In this document: piece after piece, positions 22,665-32,594 of the stretch | How positions within the stretch are numbered: the first letter of the stretch is position 1 | Layout of the letters: each line of letters opens with the position of its first letter | NCBI GenBank assembly: GCA_025769875.1 | Contig: JAGFNK010000135.1 | Coordinates: 1-64,000, forward strand | Direction of reading: 5' to 3' | DNA: 64,000 nt | DNA from: Russula earlei | Lineage: Eukaryota; Basidiomycota; Agaricomycetes; Russulales; Russulaceae | Notes under the pieces: generated by a model | Seen by the model: the letters and a program-made list of their open reading frames with translations, nothing else | Databases searched by the model: none | What the model was told of the DNA's origin: nothing | Program-made: the position numbers and the translations under genes

Positions 22665-23480
22665 CTCACACACGAACAAGACTCATCTCAAAAACACCCC
22701 CCCCACCGCCATGAACTAACTGCCGTTGTCCAGGTCCGGGTCCATCACAGCCATCAGGAGGAGCATCGCCAGACACCTTGCACTCACACAAGCATTCCTC
22801 GTATTAACGCTCTCGCCTTGTCTATTCGCGCGTAAAATCAAAAATTTCGAGACGGGTACCAAGGACTGCTGGCTCTCCCGACATAATCATTACCTGGCCC
22901 GGGACCGCTCTCCCATTCTGTGGACAGCATCACCCCCACCAGCACCAACACGACCAGGGCAAGCGTACCAATCACGCCTGCTATGCACACTACCCGTGCT
23001 GCCGTAGCCATAGTCTCTTTCTCTGTCCCAAGAACACTAGCGGGAGGACCGGTGGTTACTCGGGTGAGATCGGGAGTGCGACCGGGACCATGATCAGGAA
23101 TGAGAACGAGACCAGGACCGAGAACGGAAGCGCCCACGGTGGTAGTACCCGCGCCCGCGTTCGTAGTCGTACTCGCGCCTGGGGCCGTTGCGGTGATCGT
23201 AATCACGAGTGCGCGAACGATACCTTTGAGGCGGTGGGTTAGGCTGCTCGCGCTGCGCAGATCGATCGGTATCTTAGGCACCGCTAGTAGACTCGAATCG
23301 ATGCGTTCTGGATTGAGGGTTGGATCGAGGATAGGCTTCACGGGTAGCTGCGCAGCCACGGCCGGGAACGGGATCGGAATTGCGTTGGGTGGATGTTGAG
23401 CCTCGAGTTTGCTGAGCCTGCTGCTGTTGCTATTGTAGAGAGAGGATGGCCCTGCGGCTCTTGCAGTGTCAAGACAGCGT
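22665..23480 (-). pseudogene. Broken copy of the DUF262 gene C-terminal region
   Basis: The nucleotide sequence follows 47567-48350 closely (ACTCATCTCAAAAACAC, CTGCCGTTGTCCAGGTCCGG, CGGTATCTTAGGCACCGCTG-like). On the minus strand AAQLPVKPILDPTLNPERID and AVPKIPIDLR match AAQLPVKPTLNPTVNPERIE and AVPKIPIGPR of the complete gene. After SSLTHRLKG the frame shifts, so the Arg-Ser-rich tail of the parent is read in another frame as Ala/Val/Thr/Gly-rich sequence. Only the 3' end of the gene is present, without the DUF262 domain, so this is a dispersed fragment. Confidence 0.82.
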
Positions 23481-24500
23481 TTGGCGCGCGTCCGCGTTTA
23501 CAACAAGGCCGGGTTGGGCGCAGAAGGGGCAGCCGTTGGGCCTCGGCACTCGGCGGGAATAGGCAGAGACGTCGGAATGCGATGACATGGCGCGTTGGTG
23601 CTGCGGCGGGCAGTACTGACTACCAAGCGGTGCGCGTGGGCGTGATGGTGAAGGCTGTGGTAGCTACAGGCGATATTGTCGGCGGCAAGTGCGGGGGAAC
23701 GAGACGACAGCGCGCAGGGCTGTGATGCTGGTAGACGAGAATGGGATGGCGAACGAAGTAGGCAAGGTTGCGAGGACGGAGCAGGCTGGCGTGCGTGTGG
23801 ATGCGGTCGGTGGTGGGAGGTACGGACTAGTGGGCGAGGCGAAGGGTGTAAACGCTGAGGTGGGCTGGAATAGCTGCGATTGCGTTCACGCTAGTTGCGA
23901 GGGTGGAGGGGCCTTGCTGAGGCAACCTAAACGAGGGGGCTACAGGGAAGATGGGGGTCTCAGGTCAACTCAAATCCAGCCTCACTGGGGCAGCAGTTTG
24001 TAGCGAGCCTATCCGGGGCGCGTTGAGTTCGTGTGGCTGGACGGGAGGCCACAGTGGGAGCAGGTGAAGGGTACAATATGTGACCGGTCTAGGTGTATGA
24101 CAAGGGGCAGAGCTGGCAGACGAGGAAACCCAGCGCATTATTGTCATGGACGGACGAGTCTCGTGGTCGACTTTCCCAGACGCCCCACCAGCGTCTCTCA
24201 CCTATTCCTCCATCCCTCTTCTTTGATGCGTCCCCTACCTACTTGACCTAGCTGAGCCCCTAGAGCCTAAAGTCTAATAAAACAAGTTCGCCGGTCTTCG
24301 TCTTATCTTCCCTGATCAATTGAGTTGTCAGGCGGTGCGTCTTCTTACAACGCGCTTTGGCTGTTATCTTCCACTTGCGAGGGGACATCTGCACCTTAAT
24401 ATGAACCCTGATTTCCATGCAGGCTGTTAGTGAAGATCACTGCTTTAAGAAGCGGGCAAAATCCGGCCTCACTCGAATCACGACTTTCCGATCTCTCATC
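23480..24500. other. Non-coding stretch
   Basis: GC-rich sequence with only short open frames and no recognised domain. The first part may continue the DUF262 fragment in a very diverged form. Confidence 0.3.
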
Positions 24501-24535
24501 AACCGTGATCAAGGGAGGGATACGTTACTTCCAAT

Positions 24536-25926
24536 ATGACTACGATCCGAATGCAAAATATCCCCTTGGGCACTCATAAACGCCAACTCTTGAGGAAGTG
24601 TCTGAACATGAACTTTCCTAACTGGATGACCCCAGATAACCTTGTGCAGGTCTTCCTGGGCTTCTCTCAAGAAGTCGTCCTATCATCAAGTCTTGAACTT
24701 AGCCCCGACAACTCCAAGACGATGACTGGAACTATCACACTACGGAACATGAGTGAAGTACAGAAGCTGCTGGAGGTTGATGAGTTCTCTTTCTCGGAGG
24801 GAAACGCCTTCCCTGTAGAATCGACTCGGAGGGTCGCAATAGACACTCACTTTCACGGTCTCACGGTAATTGCCGGTGGCGATGATAGCAAGTTAGAGTA
24901 GGTTTATAAAACTATTTCATTCCCAGGTCAAGCTGAGGGCGATTTGATGACAGTATTATCGCGATTCATGGATTAAATGGACACGCGTTCAACAGTTGGA
25001 CAGTCGACGACGGTGTCATGTGGCTTCGCGATCTTCTGCCCGCACAAGTACCGGATGCTCGGGTGTTGCTCTATGGATATAACGCGAATGTCATAGAAGA
25101 TGCTTCTAGGTCCCGGATCCAGGAACACGCCAGACTCTTCATTAAGTTCCTGCAAGGCTTGGCGGAAATTGTAGGGGCAACTTTTTATTTCTTGATTCCT
25201 CTCGTTCGTTCACTCGTTCACTCGTCACTTCCAGCAAAAACGTCGTGTAATTTTCATCTGTCATAGCTTAGGAGGATTGGTACTCAAACAGGTGTGTGAA
25301 TATTGGCCAACCGATTTGAGAGATGCGTATTTTGCTACAGGCGTTGGTATTTATCAGAAACGAAAAAGTATATTCGACCCTACGGGACGTCGCACTAGGT
25401 GTGATTTTCCTAGGAACACCACATGGAGGCAGCGCACACGCCGATATAGCACAAGTTCTTGTCAATTTTACCACAATCTCGTTTCGTGCCAATGCGAACC
25501 AGCTACTGTCTGATATTAAGAAGGATTCAGCTAGCTTGATGGACCTAGCTCACAGCTTCAAAGAATTTCATTCCGAACTGAAAATTGCCAGCTTCTGTGA
25601 ACAGTTGTCGATGAAATTGCCTGGGGTACGTCTCGGGGTATTTCAGCGTGAATGCATATTTTGACTGAATTTGGGAATTAGCCGTTCTCGACTGATCTCG
25701 GACTGGTGAGTTTTGAATGATTCACGAGCCACCGAATATCGGCCAATCGTTCCTATAGGTCGTCGATCAAAGGTCTGCCACTATTGCGGACGAACCACCC
25801 ATTCCTGTTAACTGCGATCATGTAACCATTGCCAAATATGCCAATGCTAGCGATGTTGTGTTCCAGCTAGTTGTTCGCGAGGTAAAGAGGATGGCAATGG
25901 GCATCGTCACATCTATGCCCCTGTAA
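24536..25926 (+). CDS. Alpha/beta hydrolase (SERAC1/DUF676-like), NLR-effector type
   Basis: Exon 1 (24536-24897) encodes about 120 residues of unrecognised N-terminus. Intron 24898-24953 is followed by IIAIHGLNGHAFNSWT, the oxyanion-side strand of this lipase family, then WLRDLLPAQVPDARVLLYGYNA. Later exons give VIFICHSLGGLVLKQ, with the nucleophile Ser in HSLGG, and GVIFLGTPHGGSAHADI, then VVDQRSATIADEPPIPVNCDH. Introns near 25.17-25.23, 25.29-25.34 and 25.63-25.76 kb restore one frame. This hydrolase is known as an N-terminal domain of fungal NLR proteins and in SERAC1/PGAP1-like lipases. Here the frame ends at TAA 25924-25926 without a NACHT or NB-ARC domain. The final codons overlap a GTAAGG donor-like site and a dispersed repeat, so it may be a stand-alone enzyme or a truncated NLR. 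Confidence 0.82.
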
Positions 25927-27600
25927 GGTGTGTGACCCCGCTGGCCCGGAAACTCATATGACTTGTACCCGCACCCCTGCACCTCCTGCGCGTCCCTTTG
26001 TAGAAACTAAACAGTTTATTTGGGGTATGGAAGGGTTGTTTTGAGTGAGTGTATGCAGCGTCGAAGGGGACCTGCACGTTCGCACACGTGGGAATCGCTG
26101 AGTAATGTAACAACTGCACTATTCAGGTATGAGCTTTATAGAACGTAAGGAATGGTAAGTAAGTGGGGACGCACCTCAGTGACTCGCGCGCGTGAGCGAT
26201 CACTGAGGGACAAAAGTAAACTGTCTACTCCTTTAAGTAGGTAGGAACTTGACAGGAACTTATTCAAAAGGACGGAACGAATGTCGAGCCAATCGACATC
26301 TACTGCAATATGCTAGGTCAGGTCCAGAGCGGGTTTAATTTAACCAGCTCCACTCAAACACTCTAAACTTCCGCTGGGTATGAATGTCGAGTGAGGGGAT
26401 CCCTCACTCGGCCTTGTGTGCTCGCGATCGAGCTCACTCGCGCTCGGGAATCACAACACCCTTTTCCCTTCGTCTTTCATCCCTTCGTCTCCCCTCCTCC
26501 TCCAGCTATCGTCACTCCTTTCCCCTTCCATCTCGCGTTCCCCTTTCGACGTCATTCCCTCGCGTCGCCCACTCTACGCCCAGGAACAGCGAAAATGGCG
26601 ACAACGGCTCAGCTCGATCGCCTCCGACGTCACTCGCCTCGTTGCTCAACGCCTCCCTCGTCGGTCTTGGAGTCGGAGCTCGGCTCCTCCAAGCATCGAC
26701 CTACGGCACGACATCATCGCCGTTCACCCGCGCCTCGCCCTCCTTTGTCTTCATCCATCCCCTGCGCCACTAGTCTGCTTTGTCTGCGTCATACTCCCCG
26801 TCCTTTCGTCATTATGCTCTCGCCCGTCGTCGACTCCCTTTCATCCCACTCGCACCCCTTCGTCATCGTCCATAGACTACCGTCCTCACCTCCGCCATGC
26901 GTCTACGCACGGACCAGTATGACGCGTTCGTCATCGTCATCACCGCTCTACCCGAGGGCTCGTTGCCCGATAGCGTCTCGCCCCCTTCGTCATCGTCGCG
27001 CCGCCCCGCGCTCGCGGACTCGGAGTCGGAGGAATAGGTTTTTGGTACGCTCTTGGCTGATATACTGTACTGCTATGAGTTCCCATCCCGCTTCGTTTAC
27101 TTACTCTCCGATTTCGCTAACACTTGCCTCGTTCCGATTAGTGTAGATTGTGTTACGCATCGGTTCTGGTTCGCGTTCCGTCGCGACGTCATACTCACCT
27201 ACTCTTGGTTCGTTTCGTCTCGCATTCGGCGCCCTTTGCTCCTTTGATTACCCAACTTCCCGCTCGTCCTTCCCACAATATATAAAGAACAGTAGCTACT
27301 GTCTCGAACATCAGTTCAGTTCTGTGCAGTCTTCTGCTCTCGCGTTAATCTCTTCATCTGCCAGTAAAAACATCTCCTCGCTCAACGTTCGCACGAACTT
27401 CCTCTCTTCTCCTTCAAAAATGCGTATACGGACATACGCCCTCGGCTCTCTTTCGCCCTCGACTTCCCTTCATGCGTGCGAAACGTCCGGCGTTCGCGTC
27501 TGAGGGACGGCTCTGCCCTGGGTCCGTACCCGCCCTCGGATCAAAACCACACGGACTCCGCGTGCCCGTGGTGGCGCGCTACACCTCCTCCAGAGTGAGT
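25925..27600 (+). repeat. R2 dispersed repeat, second copy (interrupted)
   Basis: Starting at AAGGTGTGTGA and continuing with CTGGCCCGGAAACTCA and ATGACTTGTACC, this region matches 20102-20800 inside the inverted-repeat element. Further shared blocks are CTCAGCTCGATCGCC near 26.62 kb, the sequence around GAGGGCTCGTTGCCC near 26.96 kb and GTCCGTACCCGCCC near 27.52 kb. About 400 bp at 25995-26395 have no counterpart at 20 kb. The region is pyrimidine-rich and its open frames have no recognisable domains. Confidence 0.6.
26174..26208. repeat. Short inverted repeat (CCTCAGTGA/TCACTGAGG)
   Basis: Nine-base arms flank a CG-rich centre with further complementarity (CTCGC/GAGCG, imperfect). It lies in the part of the second R2 copy that is absent from the other copy. 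Confidence 0.6.
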
Positions 27601-27648
27601 GCTCTCGGTACCTCAATCCACATCTACCATTAAAACTACCCAGAGAAG

Positions 27649-28065
27649 TTGGACTCGATATACCACCAGCCCCGGACTACGCGTATCGTATTCTGTTTCA
27701 TTTTCGTGGACAAGACCACAGACGGATTGTCCGTGGCCGCCAAGAACCTCTTGGATCCAGATGACGACCTCTGGGAGACGTTCCCTCCGACGCAACTCCG
27801 ATTGTGCATGACGGATAGCGAGAGATCCGGTATCTTACTCCTTGAGGACCGTTCTTACTCGGAACTAGGGCTGCCGACCGTACCCGTACATATACGGTTT
27901 ACGGCTACCGTAATACGGTATCCCGTACCGTACCGTCAGGGTAGTGGAAGTGTACCCTGGCGGTACGGTTGCCAGTACGGTAAGTTACAGGTTGTGACGC
28001 AGCCACATGATATGCAAACAACGCCAAAATTCGTCAATGCCCTTTGCGAGGAACGCCACATGTGA
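27649..28065 (+). CDS. Hypothetical reading frame, weakly supported
   Basis: A 138-residue open frame whose first 80 residues look protein-like (IVFCFIFVDKTTDGLSVAAK, NLLDPDDDLWETFPPTQLRL) but match no family I recognise. Its second half is encoded by the palindromic CGTACGGTA cluster and is unlikely to be protein. It may be a remnant of a gene cut by that cluster. Confidence 0.25.
   Translation: MDSIYHQPRTTRIVFCFIFVDKTTDGLSVAAKNLLDPDDDLWETFPPTQLRLCMTDSERSGILLLEDRSYSELGLPTVPVHIRFTATVIRYPVPYRQGSGSVPWRYGCQYGKLQVVTQPHDMQTTPKFVNALCEERHM
27885..27985. repeat. Cluster of TACCGTA/TACGGTA palindromes with a 17-bp hairpin
   Basis: Arms 27927-27943 and 27953-27969 pair over 17 bases with one mismatch across a 9-base loop. 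Just upstream, 27906-27920 is a perfect inverted repeat (TACCGTA-A-TACGGTA). Further copies of CCGTAC, TACGG and CGGTACGG surround them. Confidence 0.8.
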
Positions 28066-28079
28066 TGTGACGCATCACA

Positions 28080-29280
28080 TGGAGAAAATAATAAACAGCA
28101 AACAATTTTACTGTGTTGGAGTTCAGTTTGGGTGTTGGACAGCAGGAACCCAGTTTTTTAGTACATAGCATGGAACATAGAAGTAAACTGTCATGTAGAT
28201 ATCAAATATCATCATCTGGAGGAAGGAGGAAAGGGGAGGCGAGATAGGATGAGAACCCGTGAAAAATGAATACACCTGGTCTGGTCAACGTGCGAGAATG
28301 ACTGCACGCGGGAAAACTTGTGGTGGCTGCTTGTGCCATTCCATGGTCGCAGTTGTGGTCATGGCCATCATGTTGAGGTTGCTGCTGTGACATCGTCATC
28401 GTCATCGCCACCGCTGTCAAGCATGTCGGGGACGCTTGAGTAAGTAAGTGTGGGGCTAACCAGTCCCAAGAGAAGAGAGAGGAGAGGGGGAGAGAGGAGC
28501 AAGTGCAGTCATTTGAGTTCTTCACAGAGGCAGATAGATGGAAGCAAGGGAATCTTATTATTCGGAGTTGACTATCCTACTACAGAGTAGCTAGGGTGTT
28601 TTATATACAAGAAAGGAGGGTACTAGAGATGAAAGGCATGAAAGGGAGAGGAAATAATGGTGAAAGGAGTTTGAGATGGTGAAAGGGAGTTCGAGGCCGG
28701 GCGAGGCGGTCGAGGTGGTGGCGAACGGCCTGGAACGCGATCGTGTCTTGCGAGTGTGTCGCGTACGCATGGTCGGGGAGGCGAGGGCTTGACGTTGGGT
28801 GCAAGGGAGGTGGCGTGTGTGTGCGGTTGATGGCAAGGTGCTATCACGTGTGGGGAGTTTCAAAACTTTTACTAAATCACAAATAGAAATGGATCAACAA
28901 CATATTTTTATGATCGATCTTTTGGAATCAATGTGATAATATATGAACTAGCCCCCTGAAGCATCACTTTAGTATAAGATGGATGGGTGGTTGTGTCGGA
29001 AGGAAGCCGATTGTGCAAGTCCAAAAAATTGGGAGTTTCAAAACTTTCGTCACGGATTGTCACGCTGACTCATACAACCGGTTGCATCTCCGCTACGGCA
29101 GTGTCTGTTGCCGCGTTCAAACACAACGAGATCCAGTTAGTATAGATGAACTATGTACATTATGTATAAGCATCAGGAAGCAATTTAATGAGAATCAGTT
29201 CTGCATATTATGGTGAGAATAAGAGCTGGTAGGATGGTGGTATGGTAGTGGTGGGTGCATCAGATGCCGAGGGAAAATAT
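28080..29280. other. Intergenic, no gene recognised
   Basis: Short frames only. The word GGGAGTTTCAAAACTTT occurs twice, near 28855 and 29031, about 175 bp apart. Otherwise I see no structure. Confidence 0.4.
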
Positions 29281-29700
29281 TTACAATGTTTGAAGAGAGC
29301 GGGGTCGGTGGAGGAGGGAGGGACAACGGTACAGATGAGGTCCAGCAGAGGTGGCTCTCATGTTTGAGGTCTCCTCTTTAGTTTGCACAGTAGGCCATCT
29401 CCTTGTCCAGTTGAATATGCCTTCAAAGCGTGAATCATCACGCAAGATGGGGTTGGCATCGAAATGAGCAGTTATCCATGCCAAAATATCCTTCTTCTGG
29501 CCATCTGTGGTGAGTCCCAAGACCTGCACAATGTTTTGAAGGTCGGCCTTTGTTTTCGAGGTTAGCGTGCCTGTGAATGGTGCGTTCGGATCCCTCTGCC
29601 GTTGTTGTTCATCCCTTTCTGCCTCCTTTGCCACTCGCTGCTCTCTCACTTCACGCTTCCTGCTCTTCAGCCACCCACAATGCCTCCTGTTCTTCTGCGA
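29281..29700 (-). CDS. Small protein or fragment with SAP-like helical segment
   Basis: The minus-strand frame encodes a charged N-terminal helix (AKEAERDEQQRQRD) followed by SKTKADLQNIVQVLGLTTDG, then QKKDILAWITAHFDANP. This has the spacing of a SAP-type helix-turn-helix (Leu-x2-Ile..Leu-Gly-Leu..Gly-x-Lys-x2-Ile). SAP segments bind DNA or chromatin in known proteins. The open frame extends upstream of the first candidate start without a convincing ATG, so this may be the last exon or a fragment of a larger gene. Confidence 0.45.
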   Translation of the reverse strand, partial: SQKNRRHCGWLKSRKREVREQRVAKEAERDEQQRQRDPNAPFTGTLTSKTKADLQNIVQVLGLTTDGQKKDILAWITAHFDANPILRDDSRFEGIFNWTRRWPTVQTKEETSNMRATSAGPHLYRCPSLLHRPRSLQTL

Positions 29701-29750
29701 GCCTCAAGCCTTTGGGCACGAAGCTGGGTGCATGCCTCTTTAATGAGTTT

Positions 29751-30272
29751 TTAAATGTCATGGATAATAGGACCTCTAGGAGACATGCTCCCTGCGCCAC
29801 GGGAGGGCTTTACAGTACTGTAGGCCAAGGACTGTAACTCGAAAACGCGACTCGGACACGACGCGTAGCCGAGCGTGGTGGACTTTGAAACCCGATGGGC
29901 ATCGGAGTACACCCTGTCACGCAGTTTCACCATTTTGTCTGTATCTCCCCTCCTGCTCCTCTGAATTCTACACAAGGCTTTTATGATATGCACAGATGAA
30001 TTATTGAACATTTTACGATGTTGTGTTGAGAAATACTTATATCCAGAGCTGTTGTAATCAAATTTTGAGTCTTCCCCTGTAATATCAGCAAGATTGAAAA
30101 GCAAGCACAATGATATTTCTTTATTTCTTTTGTGATCCATACTTTGGTAGTATATACTCTCTGGTATTTTGCAACCCACAACACGTGATAGTATAGGAGG
30201 GAGCTGAGGCAAAGGAGAGGTGTCAGTCATGTCACATCGCGTTTCCGCACGTGATTCCGAGCCCAGCGACAT
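29751..30272 (-). CDS. Hypothetical 173-residue frame
   Basis: An open minus-strand frame starting MSLGSESRAETRCDM and lacking any recognised domain. Composition is mixed and not low-complexity, but without introns or a known motif it may be chance. Confidence 0.2.
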   Translation of the reverse strand: MSLGSESRAETRCDMTDTSPLPQLPPILSRVVGCKIPESIYYQSMDHKRNKEISLCLLFNLADITGEDSKFDYNSSGYKYFSTQHRKMFNNSSVHIIKALCRIQRSRRGDTDKMVKLRDRVYSDAHRVSKSTTLGYASCPSRVFELQSLAYSTVKPSRGAGSMSPRGPIIHDI

Positions 30273-30318
30273 GGCTACCTTATACCTCCCGGGGGCTTGA
30301 ATTTTTGACTGTCCTCAG

Positions 30319-32523
30319 TCAAACGTCTGAATGCGAGCATTTTGAGCCTTTCGCGTCTGAGTTGTGGCAGCGGTTGCGGCGGTGGTTGTGGAAGGCGTGA
30401 AGGTGGTGATTGGCGATGGCGATGATGGAAGAGGTGAGGGCGATGGGAAATGGAGGCGATGGAGACGAGGGCAGCGGTGATGAGATGGCGGCTGCGTGTG
30501 GGTGGCTTGCGCAGGGGTGGCGTTTGTCATCTTGCAGCGGCGGTGGAAGAGTCGTCTCCACTGCAGGTGGCGGCAGCAGACGTGGGCGAGAGCGTGTGAA
30601 CGGGCGGGGAGGCAATGTGGGAGGCGGCGTGCAGTGTGCTGTTGGCGTCGGCGGCTCCTCCTGTGACGTCGGCGTGGCGGCCGCTGCTGCTCCTTCCGTG
30701 GGGTGTCATGGCTAAATTCGTGGCCGGGGCCTTCTTGGGGTGCTGGTGACTGGGGGTTGCAACGGTGCGGCGGTGCTGGTGTCGCATGATTCTGAAACTA
30801 ATACGGCGGGCGCTGAGATGAAGGCTGGGAGTGAGACTGAGAAGGCGGCGGTGAATGGAGCTGGGGCAATGGCGGAGACGGACGGAGTGGGGGCGACAAC
30901 GGAAGCGGACAGAGACGGCAGCATGTGGAACTGAGATGGCTGGGGCAGGTGAGGCCGGCGAGGCAGTGTGTGTGTGGCTAAGACTGTGGTTCTCCGAACA
31001 GAGGCGACGGGCGAGGCAGCGATGATGGGTGCAGGGGCGACAGTGTGCGACGCAGAGACGACAACGTTGGGGGCGACAAAGACAGGTGGTGAAGCTGAGA
31101 GTACTGCAGCAGGCAATACGGAGACTTTCAGAGTGGCGGCAGAGCGCGAGACGGGAGTGGCAGAGGCGACAGAGGCGGCTGGCAGAACTGAGACTGGGAC
31201 CGATGGCGAGATGACCAAGGCAGGCGGTGCTGGAACGCTGATGGACGAGGCTGGGGCAACAGGGGCGGCAGGGCGTGAGACAAAGGCAATAAGGGCAACA
31301 GCTAGCAAGACTGTGGGTGCGGCAGTGGCGGGTAACTGAGCTGGGCCTGAGGTGGCGGGCGCCGCTAAGATGTTGGTGGGCGAGGCGGAGGTTATGGGTG
31401 CAGCAGAGCGTGAGATGGGAGCTGCATGGGCGACGGAGGCTGTGGGTGACGAGGGCGCGGTGGTGGTGGCTAGTGAGACTGTGGTGGAGGCGGCGGCGTG
31501 TGGTGCTAAGACATCGAAGGCTGAGGTTGAGACTACGGGGACGGTAGGGCGCGAGACAGTAGCGGTAGGGGTGACAGAGGCGGCTGGCAAAACTGGGGCA
31601 TGGTGGCGGCGGCTGAGACTGAGACGGCTGGGGGCTGAAGGCATGGCAGAGACGGAGGAGATGAAGACAGGGGCGGCTGGCAAGATTGATGAAACTGAGG
31701 CGGCGGCTGAGACTGAGACGACTGGGGCTGAAACGGCGATGGCAGACGAGACTATGGTGACGGCTACTGGGGCCAAGACGGCAGCGGACGAGGCGAAGAC
31801 GGCGGTTGGGTGTGGAGCTGAGGCAATGGCCGCGGCAGGCGACACTGAGGGCGCAGGAGCAGGGCAGAGACGGGGACGGTGGCAATAGGTGATGCTGCGG
31901 CTGAGGCTACGGAGGCGGGGGCAGACGAGGTGGTGGCAATGGCGAAGGCGGGCGATGCTGGGACGGCAAGGGCAGGTGGGGCCGAAGCGATGACGGCTGG
32001 CCAGTCGAAGATGGCGGCGGTGAATGAAGTGACGGGAGGTGGGAATGATGGTGTGCGCGGCTGAGGTACTGGCAGAGGGTGGAGGCGCTGACGAAACTGG
32101 GGCGATGGCGGGAGAGGCTGATATGGCGGTGGGCGAGACGGCAACGGACTGGGGGTAATGACCGCTTGGGGAGGTGCCCCTGCCCGCAGCGGCTTGTGCT
32201 TGTTGAGCATAGTGTAATCGACGCTGTAGAGGCCAGGGGGGAAGGTGAGGATTTGATGGGTCGTGCACACATGTATGGCATGGCGGAGGACGTACCTGGT
32301 GATCCCACTGGTCGCAAGCCTGCGCGATGATCAGCTTGAGTGAGGCGAGCTCCTCACTTGCCATGGACAGGGTGTGAAGGATGTGCTGCTTGAGCAGCGG
32401 TGTGCACAAAAATGAGAGCAGCAACGTCGACGCGAACGTCTGTCCGCCATGGGCTGAGACACAATCAACCATTAGAGACTCTGTTTGAATATCATGTAGC
32501 AACCTGCTTTGGTTGCCCTGCAT
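30319..32523 (-). CDS. Long Ser/Ala/Pro/Val-rich reading frame, doubtful gene
   Basis: A 603-residue frame (30712-32523) begins with an ordinary-looking segment containing MASEELASLKLIIAQACDQW. It continues as hundreds of residues dominated by Ser, Ala, Pro, Val and Thr, ending in CDTSTAAPLQPPVTSTPRR. The DNA is an imperfect purine-rich repeat (GAGACGG, GAGGCGGCGG, GCTGGGGC words on the plus strand), which keeps two minus-strand frames open at once. It resembles the 14.2-14.8 kb region. It may be a serine/proline-rich protein or only low-complexity DNA; two long overlapping frames favour the latter. Confidence 0.3.
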
Positions 32524-32594
32524 GGCATCCCACTTTCAGACATGCAGCCCTCCACACCCACACCCGATCTTTTCTCCGCTCTTCGTTGCTGCGC

